Shown here: one piece after another, positions 24,838 through 33,049 of the stretch
How positions within the stretch are numbered: the stretch's first letter is position 1
Layout: the number at the start of each line of letters is the position of its first letter
DNA from: JBAZOO01 sp041648735
GTDB lineage: Bacteria > Verrucomicrobiota > Lentisphaeria > Oligosphaerales > CAITYL01
Length of the DNA: 64,000 nucleotides
Reading direction: 5' to 3'
Assembly (NCBI GenBank): GCA_041648735.1
Contig: JBAZOO010000004.1
Span: 84,724 to 148,723, forward strand
The notes under the pieces: generated by a model
The model's input: the letters and a program-made list of their open reading frames with translations, nothing else
Told to the model about the DNA's origin: nothing
Databases searched by the model: none
Program-made: the position numbers and the translations under genes

Positions 24838-27777
24838 TCACACGACCTCCCAACGGATGGTGAAAAGCGGCTCCACGGTGGAGTGCTGGGCAAGGCGGCG
24901 CTGGAGGCCGGCGATGAGTTCGTCGCGCTTGGCCTTGATGGCGTCCTCGACATCGAAGATGTCCTGGCGCTGGCGGCGCTTCTTCTTCTCCAGGCTGGCG
25001 ATCTGGTTTAGGATGGCTTCCTGTTCCTTCAGCGTCGGGGCGATGCGCGCTTGGCGTTCCAAGTCCTTGATCTGTTCCTTGGTGCTGGCCAGTTCGCGTT
25101 CCGCGCCCTTGACCTGGTCATCGGCCCATTTTTCGAGCTGGTCCCGGGCTTCCTGGAAATGGCGGCTGTTGGCTTCCAGGCTTTTGGCCAAGGTTGCCTC
25201 GACGTGGCGTTGCGCGTCGGCGGCGAGGCGGGCTTGGGTTTCAGGGGCGGCAGCGCCGCGGTCCGCGACGGTGGCGGCGCAGAGGAACAGTTTTTCAGAG
25301 GTCTCCTGATCCACCGGCGCGCCGGCGTCGGTGACGGCGGAGAAGAGCAGATATTCCTCGCGGGCATAGCTGTCCACGGCCAGGCGCTGGAGCGTCAGCC
25401 AGCCGGACTGCCCCTTGAGCGCCTCGAGCAAGGTCAGGCGCACCGGGTGATGGGAAAGGTCGAAGGTGACGTGCGCCGGCGGCGTGGCCGCGGCCTTGCC
25501 GCCGGCCAGGACATGTTCGCCCAGCGGATGCCCGAGGCGGTAGAGGAATCCGGACGGGATGGCGGGGTCGGTGGCGGCGGCGCCCTTGCCCTTGGCGATC
25601 AGGTGATAGCGCCCCGGCTGGATCCCGGGCGCGGGGGGCGTGTGCAGGTCAAAGGCGAGGAGGGGCTCGGCGAACTCCGCGGCGCCGGCCAGGATGAACT
25701 TGGTGAGAGTCCAGAATTGGGCGGAGACGCGGTCGAGCTGCCGGCGGGTGGCGTCGAACTGGACGCGCAGCCGGCTGTGGACGTCGGCATCGAAATGTTC
25801 GAGCAGCAGCCGCCGGGTTTCGGCCAGGCGTGACTGGATTTTCGCCTCCAGCTCGGCCTGGAGCCGGGCGAAGGCGGCCCGGATTTCCGCGGCCGTGCGG
25901 CACCGCTGGTGGATCTCGAACACGCGCCGTTCAAAATCCATGCCGGCTTCCAAGCTGCCGAGCACGTCGTCGGAGGCGCCGAAGACCCCTTCAAAGAGGT
26001 GGAACTTTTCGTTGAGCAGTTCGTGGACGCGCCGGTCCGCCTCATTGCGCTCGTTGAGGAAATTGATGACGACCACATCATGTTCCTGCCCGTAGCGGTG
26101 GCAGCGGCCGATGCGCTGTTCGATGCGCTGCGGGTTCCACGGCAGGTCATAATTGATGACCAGCGAGCAGAATTGCAGGTTCAGCCCTTCGGCGGCGGCC
26201 TCGGTGCCGATGAGGATGTCGGCGCGGGCGGTGGCGAACTCGTCAAGGATGGCGGTGCGCACGTCCACGGGGAAGGAGCCGGTTGCCCGGCCGCTGTCCC
26301 GGTTCTCCGCCAGCCAGCGCTGGTACCGGGCGGCGGTGTCGGCATCCTTGTTGCTGCCGTTGAAGGACAGGACGCGGCCGGCATGGCCATTGGCTTCCAG
26401 GAAGGCTTTGACGAACTGCTGGGTGCGGCGGGATTCGGTGAAGACCACGGCCTTGCGGGCGGCGCCGCGCTTCGCCATTTCCGCAAACCCGATCTCCAGG
26501 GCTTTCAGCAACGCCTTGGCCTTGGTGTCCACGCCGATGCCGCGCGCCCAGGTGATGAAGCGGGTCAGTTCCCCGGTTTCGGCAGCCAGTTTTTTCAAAT
26601 CCACCCGGCTGGCCGGCGGTTGCGTCCCGGCCATTTCCGCCAGCGCCTGGCCGGCGGCGGTTTCGGCGTTCTCCTGTTCGACCGCCGCCTCCTCGGCGTC
26701 TTCGATCAGTTCGTCCAGGATTTCGTCGTCAAGCGTCTCGCCCTGGATGAGCAGTTCGGCGGCGCCGGCGTCTTTCAGGCAGGATTCGCGCCGGCACAAG
26801 AGCCGGTCGCGCAGCTTTTCCAGCGTGCCGGCCAAGGCCTGCGGGCTGGAGGCCAGCACCTTGCGCACCAGCATGGTGATGAGATGGCGCTGCCGCTCCG
26901 GCAGCGCGTAGCTGTCGGGCCGCCGCAGGTAGGCGGAAACCTCTTCGTAAAGCCGCTGTTCCGCTTCGGTCGGCGTGAACGGGCGGGTGATGAGATGGCG
27001 CGCGGTGTAGCGGACGAACTCGGTGACATTGCGGCGGAGCGTGCGCTGGCAGAACGCGCCGAGCCGGTCGCGCAGCCCCTCCAAATCGCTTCCGGCATTG
27101 GCGTACATGGAACGGAACGCCGCCGCGTCGCCGAAAATGTGCCCGTCAACCAGCCAGCACAGGCCATACAGCTCCAGCAGCGAGTTTTGCAGGGGCGTGG
27201 CGGTGAGCAGCAGCTTGTGCCGGCCCTCGACGAGCCGGTGGATTTCCTGGCCGATGCGGTTGCTCTCGCGGTAGGCATTGCGCAGCTTGTGCGCCTCGTC
27301 CACGACCACCAAATCCCAGGCGGTCTGGGAAAGTGCGGACGCCTGTTGCGCGGCAAAGTGCATGGAGACAATGAGCACGGCGTCGGTGGCAAACGCAGTG
27401 GCGCCGCCATTGCGCCCGGCCTGGCGGCACGTGGCGGCGTCCACAATCCGGCAGGGGAGGTTGAATTTGTCGGCCAGCTCCAGCGCCCATTGTTTGCGCA
27501 GGGAGGCCGGGCAGATGACCAGCAGGCGGCGTTTCTGTTCGGCCCAGGACTGGCAGAGGACCAGCCCCGCCTCAATGGTTTTGCCCAAGCCCACTTCATC
27601 GGCCAGGATCACCCCTTGCGCCAAGGGGGAGCGCAGGGCGAACAGGGCCGCCTCGATCTGGTGGGGATTCACATCCACCCGCGCATCGAACAGCGAGCGC
27701 GAGAGCAGGTCAAGCCCCTGCCCGCCCTGCCGGGTCAGGTCGTGGGCGAAGTATTTGGCATGGTAGGGGGTGGACAT
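24838..27777 (-). CDS. SNF2/RapA-family DNA helicase-translocase
   Basis: 979 residues. Motif I ADEVGLGKTIEAG at residues 59-71, motif II DEAHKLRN at 160-167, motif III LLLTATPLQNS, motif V LIGTEAAAEGLNLQ and motif VI QRIGRCHRYGQEHDV: a complete SNF2-type ATPase. The C-terminal 350 residues contain Glu/Lys/Arg-rich coiled coil (for example EQIKDLERQARIAPTLKEQ). It should translocate on double-stranded DNA. It is the first of three genes on this strand (SNF2, methyltransferase, Res). SNF2 plus methyltransferase recalls the DrmD/DrmMI pair of class 1 DISARM, but no DrmA, DrmB or DrmC homologue is present here. No Shine-Dalgarno is evident before ATG 27777. Confidence 0.88.
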   Translation of the reverse strand: MSTPYHAKYFAHDLTRQGGQGLDLLSRSLFDARVDVNPHQIEAALFALRSPLAQGVILADEVGLGKTIEAGLVLCQSWAEQKRRLLVICPASLRKQWALELADKFNLPCRIVDAATCRQAGRNGGATAFATDAVLIVSMHFAAQQASALSQTAWDLVVVDEAHKLRNAYRESNRIGQEIHRLVEGRHKLLLTATPLQNSLLELYGLCWLVDGHIFGDAAAFRSMYANAGSDLEGLRDRLGAFCQRTLRRNVTEFVRYTARHLITRPFTPTEAEQRLYEEVSAYLRRPDSYALPERQRHLITMLVRKVLASSPQALAGTLEKLRDRLLCRRESCLKDAGAAELLIQGETLDDEILDELIEDAEEAAVEQENAETAAGQALAEMAGTQPPASRVDLKKLAAETGELTRFITWARGIGVDTKAKALLKALEIGFAEMAKRGAARKAVVFTESRRTQQFVKAFLEANGHAGRVLSFNGSNKDADTAARYQRWLAENRDSGRATGSFPVDVRTAILDEFATARADILIGTEAAAEGLNLQFCSLVINYDLPWNPQRIEQRIGRCHRYGQEHDVVVINFLNERNEADRRVHELLNEKFHLFEGVFGASDDVLGSLEAGMDFERRVFEIHQRCRTAAEIRAAFARLQAELEAKIQSRLAETRRLLLEHFDADVHSRLRVQFDATRRQLDRVSAQFWTLTKFILAGAAEFAEPLLAFDLHTPPAPGIQPGRYHLIAKGKGAAATDPAIPSGFLYRLGHPLGEHVLAGGKAAATPPAHVTFDLSHHPVRLTLLEALKGQSGWLTLQRLAVDSYAREEYLLFSAVTDAGAPVDQETSEKLFLCAATVADRGAAAPETQARLAADAQRHVEATLAKSLEANSRHFQEARDQLEKWADDQVKGAERELASTKEQIKDLERQARIAPTLKEQEAILNQIASLEKKKRRQRQDIFDVEDAIKAKRDELIAGLQRRLAQHSTVEPLFTIRWEVV

Positions 27778-27949
27778 GCGGAGCGTGCGATGCTGGCAAA
27801 GAGTGGGCTGTCCTGTTCAGGCACCCGCGGGTGATGTCAACCGTGTCCCGGTGCTGGCTTCCATGGCCTTGGCGAATATAACGCCTAAGAGGATTTTGGG
27901 GAATACGCATGAATAGAGGGGATGGGTTGCTGGCGGCGGGATTGAGGTT

Positions 27950-28063
27950 ATGGAATGGGACGGCGAAATCACTCCGGAGATTCGGCGGAAGATCCGCGAA
28001 AAGCGTCTCCAGCTCCGCACCACCTGTCAAAGCATTGCCGCTGTGCTTGGCCTGGAACGTTGA
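27950..28063 (+). pseudogene. Short HTH-like fragment
   Basis: 37 residues: MEWDGEITPEIRRKIREKRL then QLRTTCQSIAAVLGLER. The basic helix followed by a QSIAAVLGL segment looks like the first two helices of an XRE/HTH DNA-binding domain, and then a TGA stops it. The stop overlaps an ATG (TGATG, 28061-28064) that opens a second frame (MQTIPRDLEFLDARS...) running into the DUF6448 gene in the same frame. Either a truncated regulator remnant or chance; a GAGG lies only 3 nt before the ATG. Confidence 0.3.
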
Positions 28064-28291
28064 TGCAGACCATCCCGCGGGACCTCGAATTCCTGGATGC
28101 GCGCAGCGCGGGGCAGCCACGGCTGCGCCTGGAATTGCTGCGCAAGCTCACGGGCGTGACCCGGGAGATGCTGGGCCGGCTGGCCGCCGGGCTGGCGGCG
28201 GCGCAGTGGCGGCTCCGGCCACTAAAAATCGGGGCGGGGCTGGCGGCGGGGCAAACCGGCATTAAGGTATGTGAAAGCCAGAAAGCGGGGC

Positions 28292-28320
28292 TTGCCAATC
28301 GCGCCGCGGCGGAGTACAAT
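28292..28320 (+). promoter_or_regulatory. Sigma-70 promoter of the DUF6448-rubredoxin-asr operon
   Basis: TTGCCA (28292-28297), 17-bp spacer, TACAAT (28315-28320). Predicted start near 28327, giving about 63 nt of leader before ATG 28390. The box quality and spacing are among the best in the window. Confidence 0.7.
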
Positions 28321-28389
28321 GCCGCTAGGCGCTGGCACCGCTCCCTGGTCCGGTGGAAAAAAAACCAAACCAATGGCAGAGGTGCTCCC

Positions 28390-28677
28390 ATGAATGCTCC
28401 CAAACTCATCCCCTCCCTGCTGCTGCTGGCCACCTTGGCCGGCACTCTCCCCCAGCGCGCCGCGGCGCATTGCGACACCATGAACGGCCCGGTGGTCCAG
28501 GCGGCGCAGCAGGCCCTGGCCAAGGGCGATGTGACCCCGATCCTGATCTGGGTGCAGCCGGCCGACGAGCCGGCCGTCGCCTTGGCCGACCAGGCGCTGG
28601 CGGCGAAGAGGCACGCCGGCGAGGGCGTGGCGGCCGGGCAGCATGGGCACGAGCACAAGCATGGGCATGAGGAATGA
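28390..28677 (+). CDS. DUF6448-like secreted protein with His-rich tail (short form)
   Basis: 95 residues with AGAGGT about 8 nt before ATG 28390. Signal peptide MNAPKLIPSLLLLATLAGTL cleaved near QRAAA. The mature start AHCDTMNGPVVQAAQQALAKGDVTPILIWVQPADE matches the conserved N-terminal block of DUF6448 proteins (AHCD.xDGPVV...). Family members I recall are longer (roughly 200 residues). Here the middle seems deleted, and the protein ends in HAGEG then a metal-binding-like HGHEHKHGHEE. Periplasmic; possibly binds Ni, Cu or Zn (inference). First gene behind the operon promoter, 79 bp before rubredoxin. Confidence 0.7.
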   Translation: MNAPKLIPSLLLLATLAGTLPQRAAAHCDTMNGPVVQAAQQALAKGDVTPILIWVQPADEPAVALADQALAAKRHAGEGVAAGQHGHEHKHGHEE

Positions 28678-28756
28678 GCTTTTTTGGCCCTGAGTCAGTT
28701 GCTGGCCGGGCGGGAGGCAACCGCCGCCGCCCGGCGAATCCCGAGGAGTGGCTGCC

Positions 28757-28960
28757 ATGATCGCGAAATGCTACCGTTGCACTGTCTGCAACTACATCTA
28801 CGACCCGCGGGTGGGGGATCCCACGGCCGGAATCGAGCCGGAGACGCTGTTCGAGGAGTTGCCGGCGGACTGGCTCTGCCCCCGCTGCGGCCATGGCAAG
28901 GAGGCCTTCGTGCCGGTGCCGGAGAGGGTTCCCAACCCCCGCGAGCTGGACAACCTCTGA
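28757..28960 (+). CDS. Rubredoxin
   Basis: 67 residues from ATG 28757 (GAGGAG 8 nt upstream; the GTG nine bases earlier lies inside that ribosome-binding site). CYRCTVCNYIYDP and LPADWLCPRCGHGKEAF give the two Cys pairs that bind one iron, plus the conserved GDP..GI.P.T.FE.LP.DW core. CYRC adds an extra cysteine before the first ligand pair. Small cytoplasmic electron carrier, usually for oxygen or superoxide detoxification or reductase partners in anaerobes. Here it lies 30 bp upstream of asrA, so it could serve the sulfite reductase or the ferritin-like protein at the operon end. Confidence 0.95.
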   Translation: MIAKCYRCTVCNYIYDPRVGDPTAGIEPETLFEELPADWLCPRCGHGKEAFVPVPERVPNPRELDNL

Positions 28961-28990
28961 CGGCCACGGCGACGGAAAGGGACTGGCGAC

Positions 28991-30052
28991 ATGGGCACAC
29001 GACTGAGCTTGCAGGAGTTCGACCAGGCGCTGGCGGGCTGGGGCGCCGCCGGGCTGACGGCCATCGCCCCGGCGCTGATGCCGCGCGGCGGCCGCTTCTC
29101 CGACCAGGAGGTGGTCGGCTACCGCCCGGTGACGCGGCTGGCGGAGTTCGTGCTTGACCGCAAGTCCTTCTTTTCGCCGAAGGAGACGCTCTTCCCGATC
29201 CGCGAGACGCTCTTCCGCTTCCGCGACGGCGCCGCGGCGGAGCCGGCGGCGGCGGAAGGGGCGGCCGACGATCGGCCGCGGCTCATCTTCCTCCGCCCCT
29301 GCGACCGCCAGGGGTTCGACCGCCTGGACAGCATCTTCCTGCGCAACGGCCCGGAGCCGGATCCCTACTATGCCCGCCGCCGGGAGCGGGTGAAGTTCGC
29401 GCTGATCGAATGCACCGCCGGCTTTGACTCCTGCTTCTGCGTCTCCATGGGCACCAACCGGGTGGCGCCGGAGCAGTACGCGCTGGCGGCGCGGTTCGCG
29501 GCGGACGCGGTGACGCTGGAGATCCGCGATCCAGAGCTGGCGCCGGCGCTGGCGGGGCTGGGCGCGCCCGCGGCGTTCGCGCCGGAGTTCGTCCGGGAGA
29601 ACCGCTTGCAGGTGCGGGTGCCGCCGGCGGAGCAGGTCACGCCGGAGCTGTTCGCCGACCCGCTCTGGCGCGAGTACAGCCAGCGCTGCATCGGCTGCGG
29701 CCGCTGCAACACCTCCTGCGTCACCTGTTCCTGCTTCAACATGCAGGATGTGCTCTACGACGCCGCCGGCCGGCTCGGCGAGCGCCGCCGGGTCTGGACC
29801 GGCTGCCACCTCGACGGCTTCACCGCCATGGCCGGCGGCCACGAGTTCCGCAAGGAGTGCGGCGACCGGATGCGCTTCAAGACGATGCACAAGATCAACG
29901 ACTTCCAGCGGCGCTTCGGCCAGCCGATGTGCGTCGGCTGCGGCCGCTGCGAGGATGTCTGCCCCGAATACATCTCCTTCGCCCGCTGCGTGAACCGGCT
30001 GGACGAGGTCATCCGGAAAGGGCGTCCCGATGGCGAATCCGTATCAAAGTGA
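28991..30052 (+). CDS. asrA: Anaerobic sulfite reductase subunit A
   Basis: 353 residues, matching AsrA of Salmonella/Clostridium type. Electron-transfer subunit with two C-terminal ferredoxin-like cluster motifs: CIGCGRCNTSC followed by VTCSCFNM, and CVGCGRCEDVCPEY. The N-terminal part has the family features LIFLRPCDRQGFDRLD and FDSCFCVSMGTN. It delivers electrons to AsrC for sulfite to sulfide reduction in the cytoplasm. Start ATG 28991 has AAGGGA upstream. The 3' end overlaps asrB by 23 bp. A role in assimilatory versus energy-linked sulfite reduction cannot be read from sequence. Confidence 0.95.
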   Translation: MGTRLSLQEFDQALAGWGAAGLTAIAPALMPRGGRFSDQEVVGYRPVTRLAEFVLDRKSFFSPKETLFPIRETLFRFRDGAAAEPAAAEGAADDRPRLIFLRPCDRQGFDRLDSIFLRNGPEPDPYYARRRERVKFALIECTAGFDSCFCVSMGTNRVAPEQYALAARFAADAVTLEIRDPELAPALAGLGAPAAFAPEFVRENRLQVRVPPAEQVTPELFADPLWREYSQRCIGCGRCNTSCVTCSCFNMQDVLYDAAGRLGERRRVWTGCHLDGFTAMAGGHEFRKECGDRMRFKTMHKINDFQRRFGQPMCVGCGRCEDVCPEYISFARCVNRLDEVIRKGRPDGESVSK

Positions 30053-30821
30053 AGCGGCGCGGATCCTGGCGGTGCGCCGGGAGACCGCGGTGGACCGGAC
30101 CTTCCGCATCGCCTGCGCCCTGCGGCCGGCGCCGGGGCAGTTCGTCGAGGTCTCGCTGCCCGGGGTCGGCGAGGCGCCGATCTCGGTGAGTGGGCTGGGC
30201 GACGGCTGGCTGGAGCTGACCCTGCGCAAGGTCGGCTGCCTCACCGGCGCGCTCTTCCAGCTCGGGGTTGGCGACCAGCTCCAGGTCCGCGGCCCCTACG
30301 GCCACGGCTGGCCGCTGGCGGCCTTTGCCGGCAAGCATCTGGTCGTCGCCGCCGGCGGCACCGGGCTGGCGCCGGTGCGGATGCTGATCGACCGGTTCGC
30401 GGCGGAGCCCGCGGCGCTGGCGGGGTTCGAGCTGCTGGCCGGCTTCAAGACGCCGGCCGACCTGCTGTTCCAGGAGGATCTGGCGCGCTGGGGGCGGCGG
30501 CTCCGCGTCCAGGCCACGGTGGACAAGGGTGCGCCCGGCTGGACGGGGCGGGTGGGGCTGATCACGGCGCTGGTGCCGGAGCTGGCGCTGCCGGCGCCGG
30601 CCGAAGCCGCCGTGGTCGTGGTCGGGCCGCCGCTGATGATGAAGTTCACCGCCGTCGAGTTCCTGCGCCGGGGGATTCCGGAGGAGAACCTCTGGCTCTC
30701 CTTCGAGCGGCGGATGCAATGCGGGCTCGGCAAGTGCGGCCACTGCAAGATTGACGCCACCTATGTCTGCCTGGACGGGCCGGTGCTGAACTACACCCAG
30801 GCGAAGCGGCTGCTGGATTGA
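30030..30821 (+). CDS. asrB: Anaerobic sulfite reductase subunit B (FAD/NAD-binding)
   Basis: 263 residues. Ferredoxin-NADP reductase fold: FAD-binding PISVSGLGDGWLELTLRKVG, the NAD motif VVAAGGTGLAPVRMLI, and a terminal [2Fe-2S] Cys cluster QCGLGKCGHC...YVCLDGPV as in dihydroorotate-dehydrogenase electron-transfer subunits. Accepts electrons from NADH and feeds AsrA. Overlaps asrA, and asrC begins 17 bp after its stop, so the three are surely co-expressed. Confidence 0.95.
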   Translation: MANPYQSEAARILAVRRETAVDRTFRIACALRPAPGQFVEVSLPGVGEAPISVSGLGDGWLELTLRKVGCLTGALFQLGVGDQLQVRGPYGHGWPLAAFAGKHLVVAAGGTGLAPVRMLIDRFAAEPAALAGFELLAGFKTPADLLFQEDLARWGRRLRVQATVDKGAPGWTGRVGLITALVPELALPAPAEAAVVVVGPPLMMKFTAVEFLRRGIPEENLWLSFERRMQCGLGKCGHCKIDATYVCLDGPVLNYTQAKRLLD

Positions 30822-30838
30822 AGCGGGGAGGTTTTCCC

Positions 30839-31855
30839 ATGTCGGTCAACACGGCGGAAGTGGTCAAGAACGCCTGGCGCATCACCAGCCAGCGGGGGCT
30901 GAGCGCCCTGCGGGTGCGCGTCCCCGGCGGGCACCTGGCGGCGAAGCATCTCCCGTTGTTGCAGGAGATTGCGGAGCGCTACGGCAACGGCACGCTGCAC
31001 ATCACGATCCGCCAGGGGTTCGAGATCCCCGGCATCCCCTTCGCGAAGATCCCGGAGGTCAACCGCCGGCTGCGGCCGCTGCTGACGGCGGTGGAGACGG
31101 CGGCGGGGGTGGCGCTGCCGGAGTGGGACAAGGGGTATCCGGCGGCGGGCACCCGCAACATCAGCGCCTGCATCGGCAACCGGGTCTGCCCCTACGCCAA
31201 CTACGACACCACGGCGCTGGCGCAGCGGCTGGAGCGCGAAGTCTATCCCAACCACTACCATGTCAAGATCGCCTGCACCGGCTGCCCCAACGACTGCGTC
31301 AAGGCGCACATGCAGGACTTCGGCGTCATCGGCATGACCGAGCCGCAGTACGACGAAAGCCGCTGCATCAGTTGCGGCGCCTGCGAGCGGAATTGCCGGC
31401 GGCGCGTCACCGGCGCCCTGAGCCTGGAGCGCGCCAGCATCCGCCGCGACCCCCGCCGCTGCATCGGCTGCGGCGAATGCTGCCTGCTCTGCCCCACCGG
31501 CGCCCTGACCCGGAGCCGGGAGAAGCATTTCGCCCTGGTGATCCTGGGGCGCACCGGCAAGCGCAACCCGCGGCTGGCGATGCCCTTCCTGCGCTGGGTG
31601 CCGGAGGATGCGGTGGTGCGGGTGATCAAGAACGTCTATGCCTACATCGAGCCGCACATCGACCGCTCGCTGAAGAAGGAGCATGTCGGCTACATCGTCG
31701 AACGCACCGGCTTCCCGCGGTTCAAGGAGGCCGTGCTCAAGGGGGTTGACCTCGGGCCGAAGGGGCAGGTCGCCCGCGAGATCCAATTCGGAGGATACTG
31801 GTATGAGCGAGACGTTTCGTTTGACGGACCTGCTCAACAGCCTGGCCCTGCTTGA
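30839..31855 (+). CDS. asrC: Anaerobic sulfite reductase subunit C (siroheme catalytic subunit)
   Basis: 338 residues from ATG 30839, supported by GGGGAGG 7 nt upstream (a Met seven codons earlier overlaps asrB and lacks a site). The siroheme/[4Fe-4S] ligands are CIGNRVC (C-x5-C) and CTGCPNDC (C-x3-C); two additional ferredoxin motifs follow, CISCGACERNC and CIGCGECCLLCP. It reduces sulfite to sulfide. After the usual end (EIQFGGYWYERD) the frame runs on for about 12 residues, overlapping the ferritin-like gene by 53 bp. Confidence 0.95.
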   Translation: MSVNTAEVVKNAWRITSQRGLSALRVRVPGGHLAAKHLPLLQEIAERYGNGTLHITIRQGFEIPGIPFAKIPEVNRRLRPLLTAVETAAGVALPEWDKGYPAAGTRNISACIGNRVCPYANYDTTALAQRLEREVYPNHYHVKIACTGCPNDCVKAHMQDFGVIGMTEPQYDESRCISCGACERNCRRRVTGALSLERASIRRDPRRCIGCGECCLLCPTGALTRSREKHFALVILGRTGKRNPRLAMPFLRWVPEDAVVRVIKNVYAYIEPHIDRSLKKEHVGYIVERTGFPRFKEAVLKGVDLGPKGQVAREIQFGGYWYERDVSFDGPAQQPGPA

Positions 31856-32291
31856 GCGGCGCGGCCAGCGCCTCTATGGCGAGCTGGCGGCGCGGCACGC
31901 GGCGCAGCCGGAGCTGAAGGCGCTCTTCACCGAGCTGGCCGGCTGGGAGCGGAAGCATGAGCAGCTTTACACCCGCCTGCTCCACGAGGCGGAGGCGGGC
32001 GACGCCGAGGCCCGGGTCGAGGAGGCGGATCCCGACTACGGCGCCTATCTGCGCGCCCTGGTGGAGTCGGCCCTGCACCTGGGCGACCGGGCGCAAACGC
32101 CCTGCCAGGACTTGCGCGCGGCGCTGGCCATCGTGCTCCAGCTCGAAAAGGACACCCTCCTCTTCCTGGACGCGGTCACGCCGCACCTGCCGGCGCCGCA
32201 CCTGCCGCAACTGGCATCGGTCCTCCGCGAGGAGCGGCGCCATGTGGCCATGCTCCAGCGGCTGCTGGCGAAGGCGGAACCCGCCGGGTAG
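31803..32291 (+). CDS. Ferritin-like / rubrerythrin-family diiron protein
   Basis: 162 residues from ATG 31803 (GGAGGA 7 nt upstream, inside the asrC 3' end). All-helical, with the diiron pattern spread over four helices: ERRGQRLYGELA, then WERKHEQLY, then LQLEKDTLLFLDAV, then REERRHVAML (two ExxH motifs). It lacks the rubredoxin domain of rubrerythrin, but a separate rubredoxin is encoded in the same operon and may act with it. Probable role: peroxide or oxygen protection of the oxygen-sensitive AsrABC (inference from context). Confidence 0.75.
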   Translation: MSETFRLTDLLNSLALLERRGQRLYGELAARHAAQPELKALFTELAGWERKHEQLYTRLLHEAEAGDAEARVEEADPDYGAYLRALVESALHLGDRAQTPCQDLRAALAIVLQLEKDTLLFLDAVTPHLPAPHLPQLASVLREERRHVAMLQRLLAKAEPAG

Positions 32292-32312
32292 GCGCCGCGC
32301 CGCCGCCACGGG

Positions 32313-32340
32313 TTGCAGATGGGCGTTCCGGCGGTATGCT
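32313..32340 (+). promoter_or_regulatory. Candidate promoter of ruvAB
   Basis: TTGCAG (32313-32318), 16-bp spacer, TATGCT (32335-32340), in the 118-bp gap between the ferritin-like gene and ruvA. Predicted leader of about 63 nt. Confidence 0.45.
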
Positions 32341-32409
32341 GAAGGGCTGACGCCGGGGGCGCGGGCGGTTCCGCGGCCGGCCGGGCGGGCGACGGGAGGA
32401 AGGCGGCCT

Positions 32410-33033
32410 ATGATTGCGCGGTTGTGCGGCAAGCTGGTGCAGGCGGAGCCGATGGAGGCGCTGGTGGACGTGCAGGGGGTCGGCTATGCGGTGACCATTC
32501 CGCTGAGCACCTTCGACCGGCTGCCGGCCCCGGGCGGCGAGGTGGCGCTGCTGACCTGGCTGAAGGTGAGCGATGATGCCTTGCAATTGTACGGCTTCGC
32601 CAGCGATGGGGAGCGGCGGCTGTTCAAGCTGCTGCTGACGGTCAACGGCGTCGGCGCCAAGCTGGCGCTGAACGTGCTGAGCTGCATGACGCTGGCGAAC
32701 TTCGCGGCGGCGGTGGCGGCGGCGGACCTGAAGGCGCTGTCGCGCATCAGCGGCATCGGCAAGCGCACGGCGGAGCGGCTGGTGCTGGAGCTGAAGGACA
32801 AGGTCGGGGGGATCGCCCCGGAAGCCGTGGCGGCGGCCGGCGGCGGCGCCGGCAAGGCGGCGGCGGGGGCGGAAAGCCAGGAGGTCAAGGACGCCGTGGC
32901 GGCGCTGGTCACCCTCGGGTTCAAGGCTGACCAGGCGGCCAAGGCGGTGGCGGCGCTCTGCGCCGAGCTGCCGGCCAAGGAACAGATGGCGGCGAACCTG
33001 ATCCGCCGTGCCCTGCAACGGCTCAACGGCTGA
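32410..33033 (+). CDS. ruvA: Holliday junction branch migration protein RuvA
   Basis: 207 residues. Tetrameric Holliday-junction binder that loads the RuvB motor. N-terminal OB domain starts MIARLCGKLVQ and includes VQGVGYAVTIP. Two helix-hairpin-helix motifs follow, LLTVNGVGAKLALNVLS and LSRISGIGKRTAERLVLELKDK. After an Ala/Gly linker comes the C-terminal UBA-like domain (VKDAVAALVTLGFKADQAAKAV) that contacts RuvB. GGGAGGAAGG precedes ATG 32410. ruvB begins 16 bp after its stop. No ruvC is present in this neighbourhood. Confidence 0.96.
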   Translation: MIARLCGKLVQAEPMEALVDVQGVGYAVTIPLSTFDRLPAPGGEVALLTWLKVSDDALQLYGFASDGERRLFKLLLTVNGVGAKLALNVLSCMTLANFAAAVAAADLKALSRISGIGKRTAERLVLELKDKVGGIAPEAVAAAGGGAGKAAAGAESQEVKDAVAALVTLGFKADQAAKAVAALCAELPAKEQMAANLIRRALQRLNG

Positions 33034-33049
33034 CCGGTTTCCGCGGAAG

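Larger units (their letters stand above)
27778..28389. other. Divergent intergenic region between the island and the asr operon
   Basis: 612 bp separate the SNF2 gene from the DUF6448 gene. Contents: a weak minus-strand promoter candidate (TATATT at 27875-27880 with TTCCCC 17 bp away), a 37-codon plus-strand frame (27950-28063) resembling the start of a helix-turn-helix protein, a following open frame without other support, and a strong plus-strand promoter at 28292-28320. No repeat of the decamer family is present, unlike the other island gaps. Confidence 0.6.

Noticed and set aside
17837..27777. Island considered as canonical DISARM or BREX
   Set aside because: DrmA, DrmB and DrmC are absent, and no PglZ, BrxC or BrxL homologue is present; only the SNF2-methyltransferase pairing is shared.
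28062..28389. Open frame beginning MQTIPRDLEFLDARS upstream of DUF6448
   Set aside because: It has no independent stop and simply runs in frame into the DUF6448 gene; the operon promoter at 28292 lies inside it, so it is probably not a gene.
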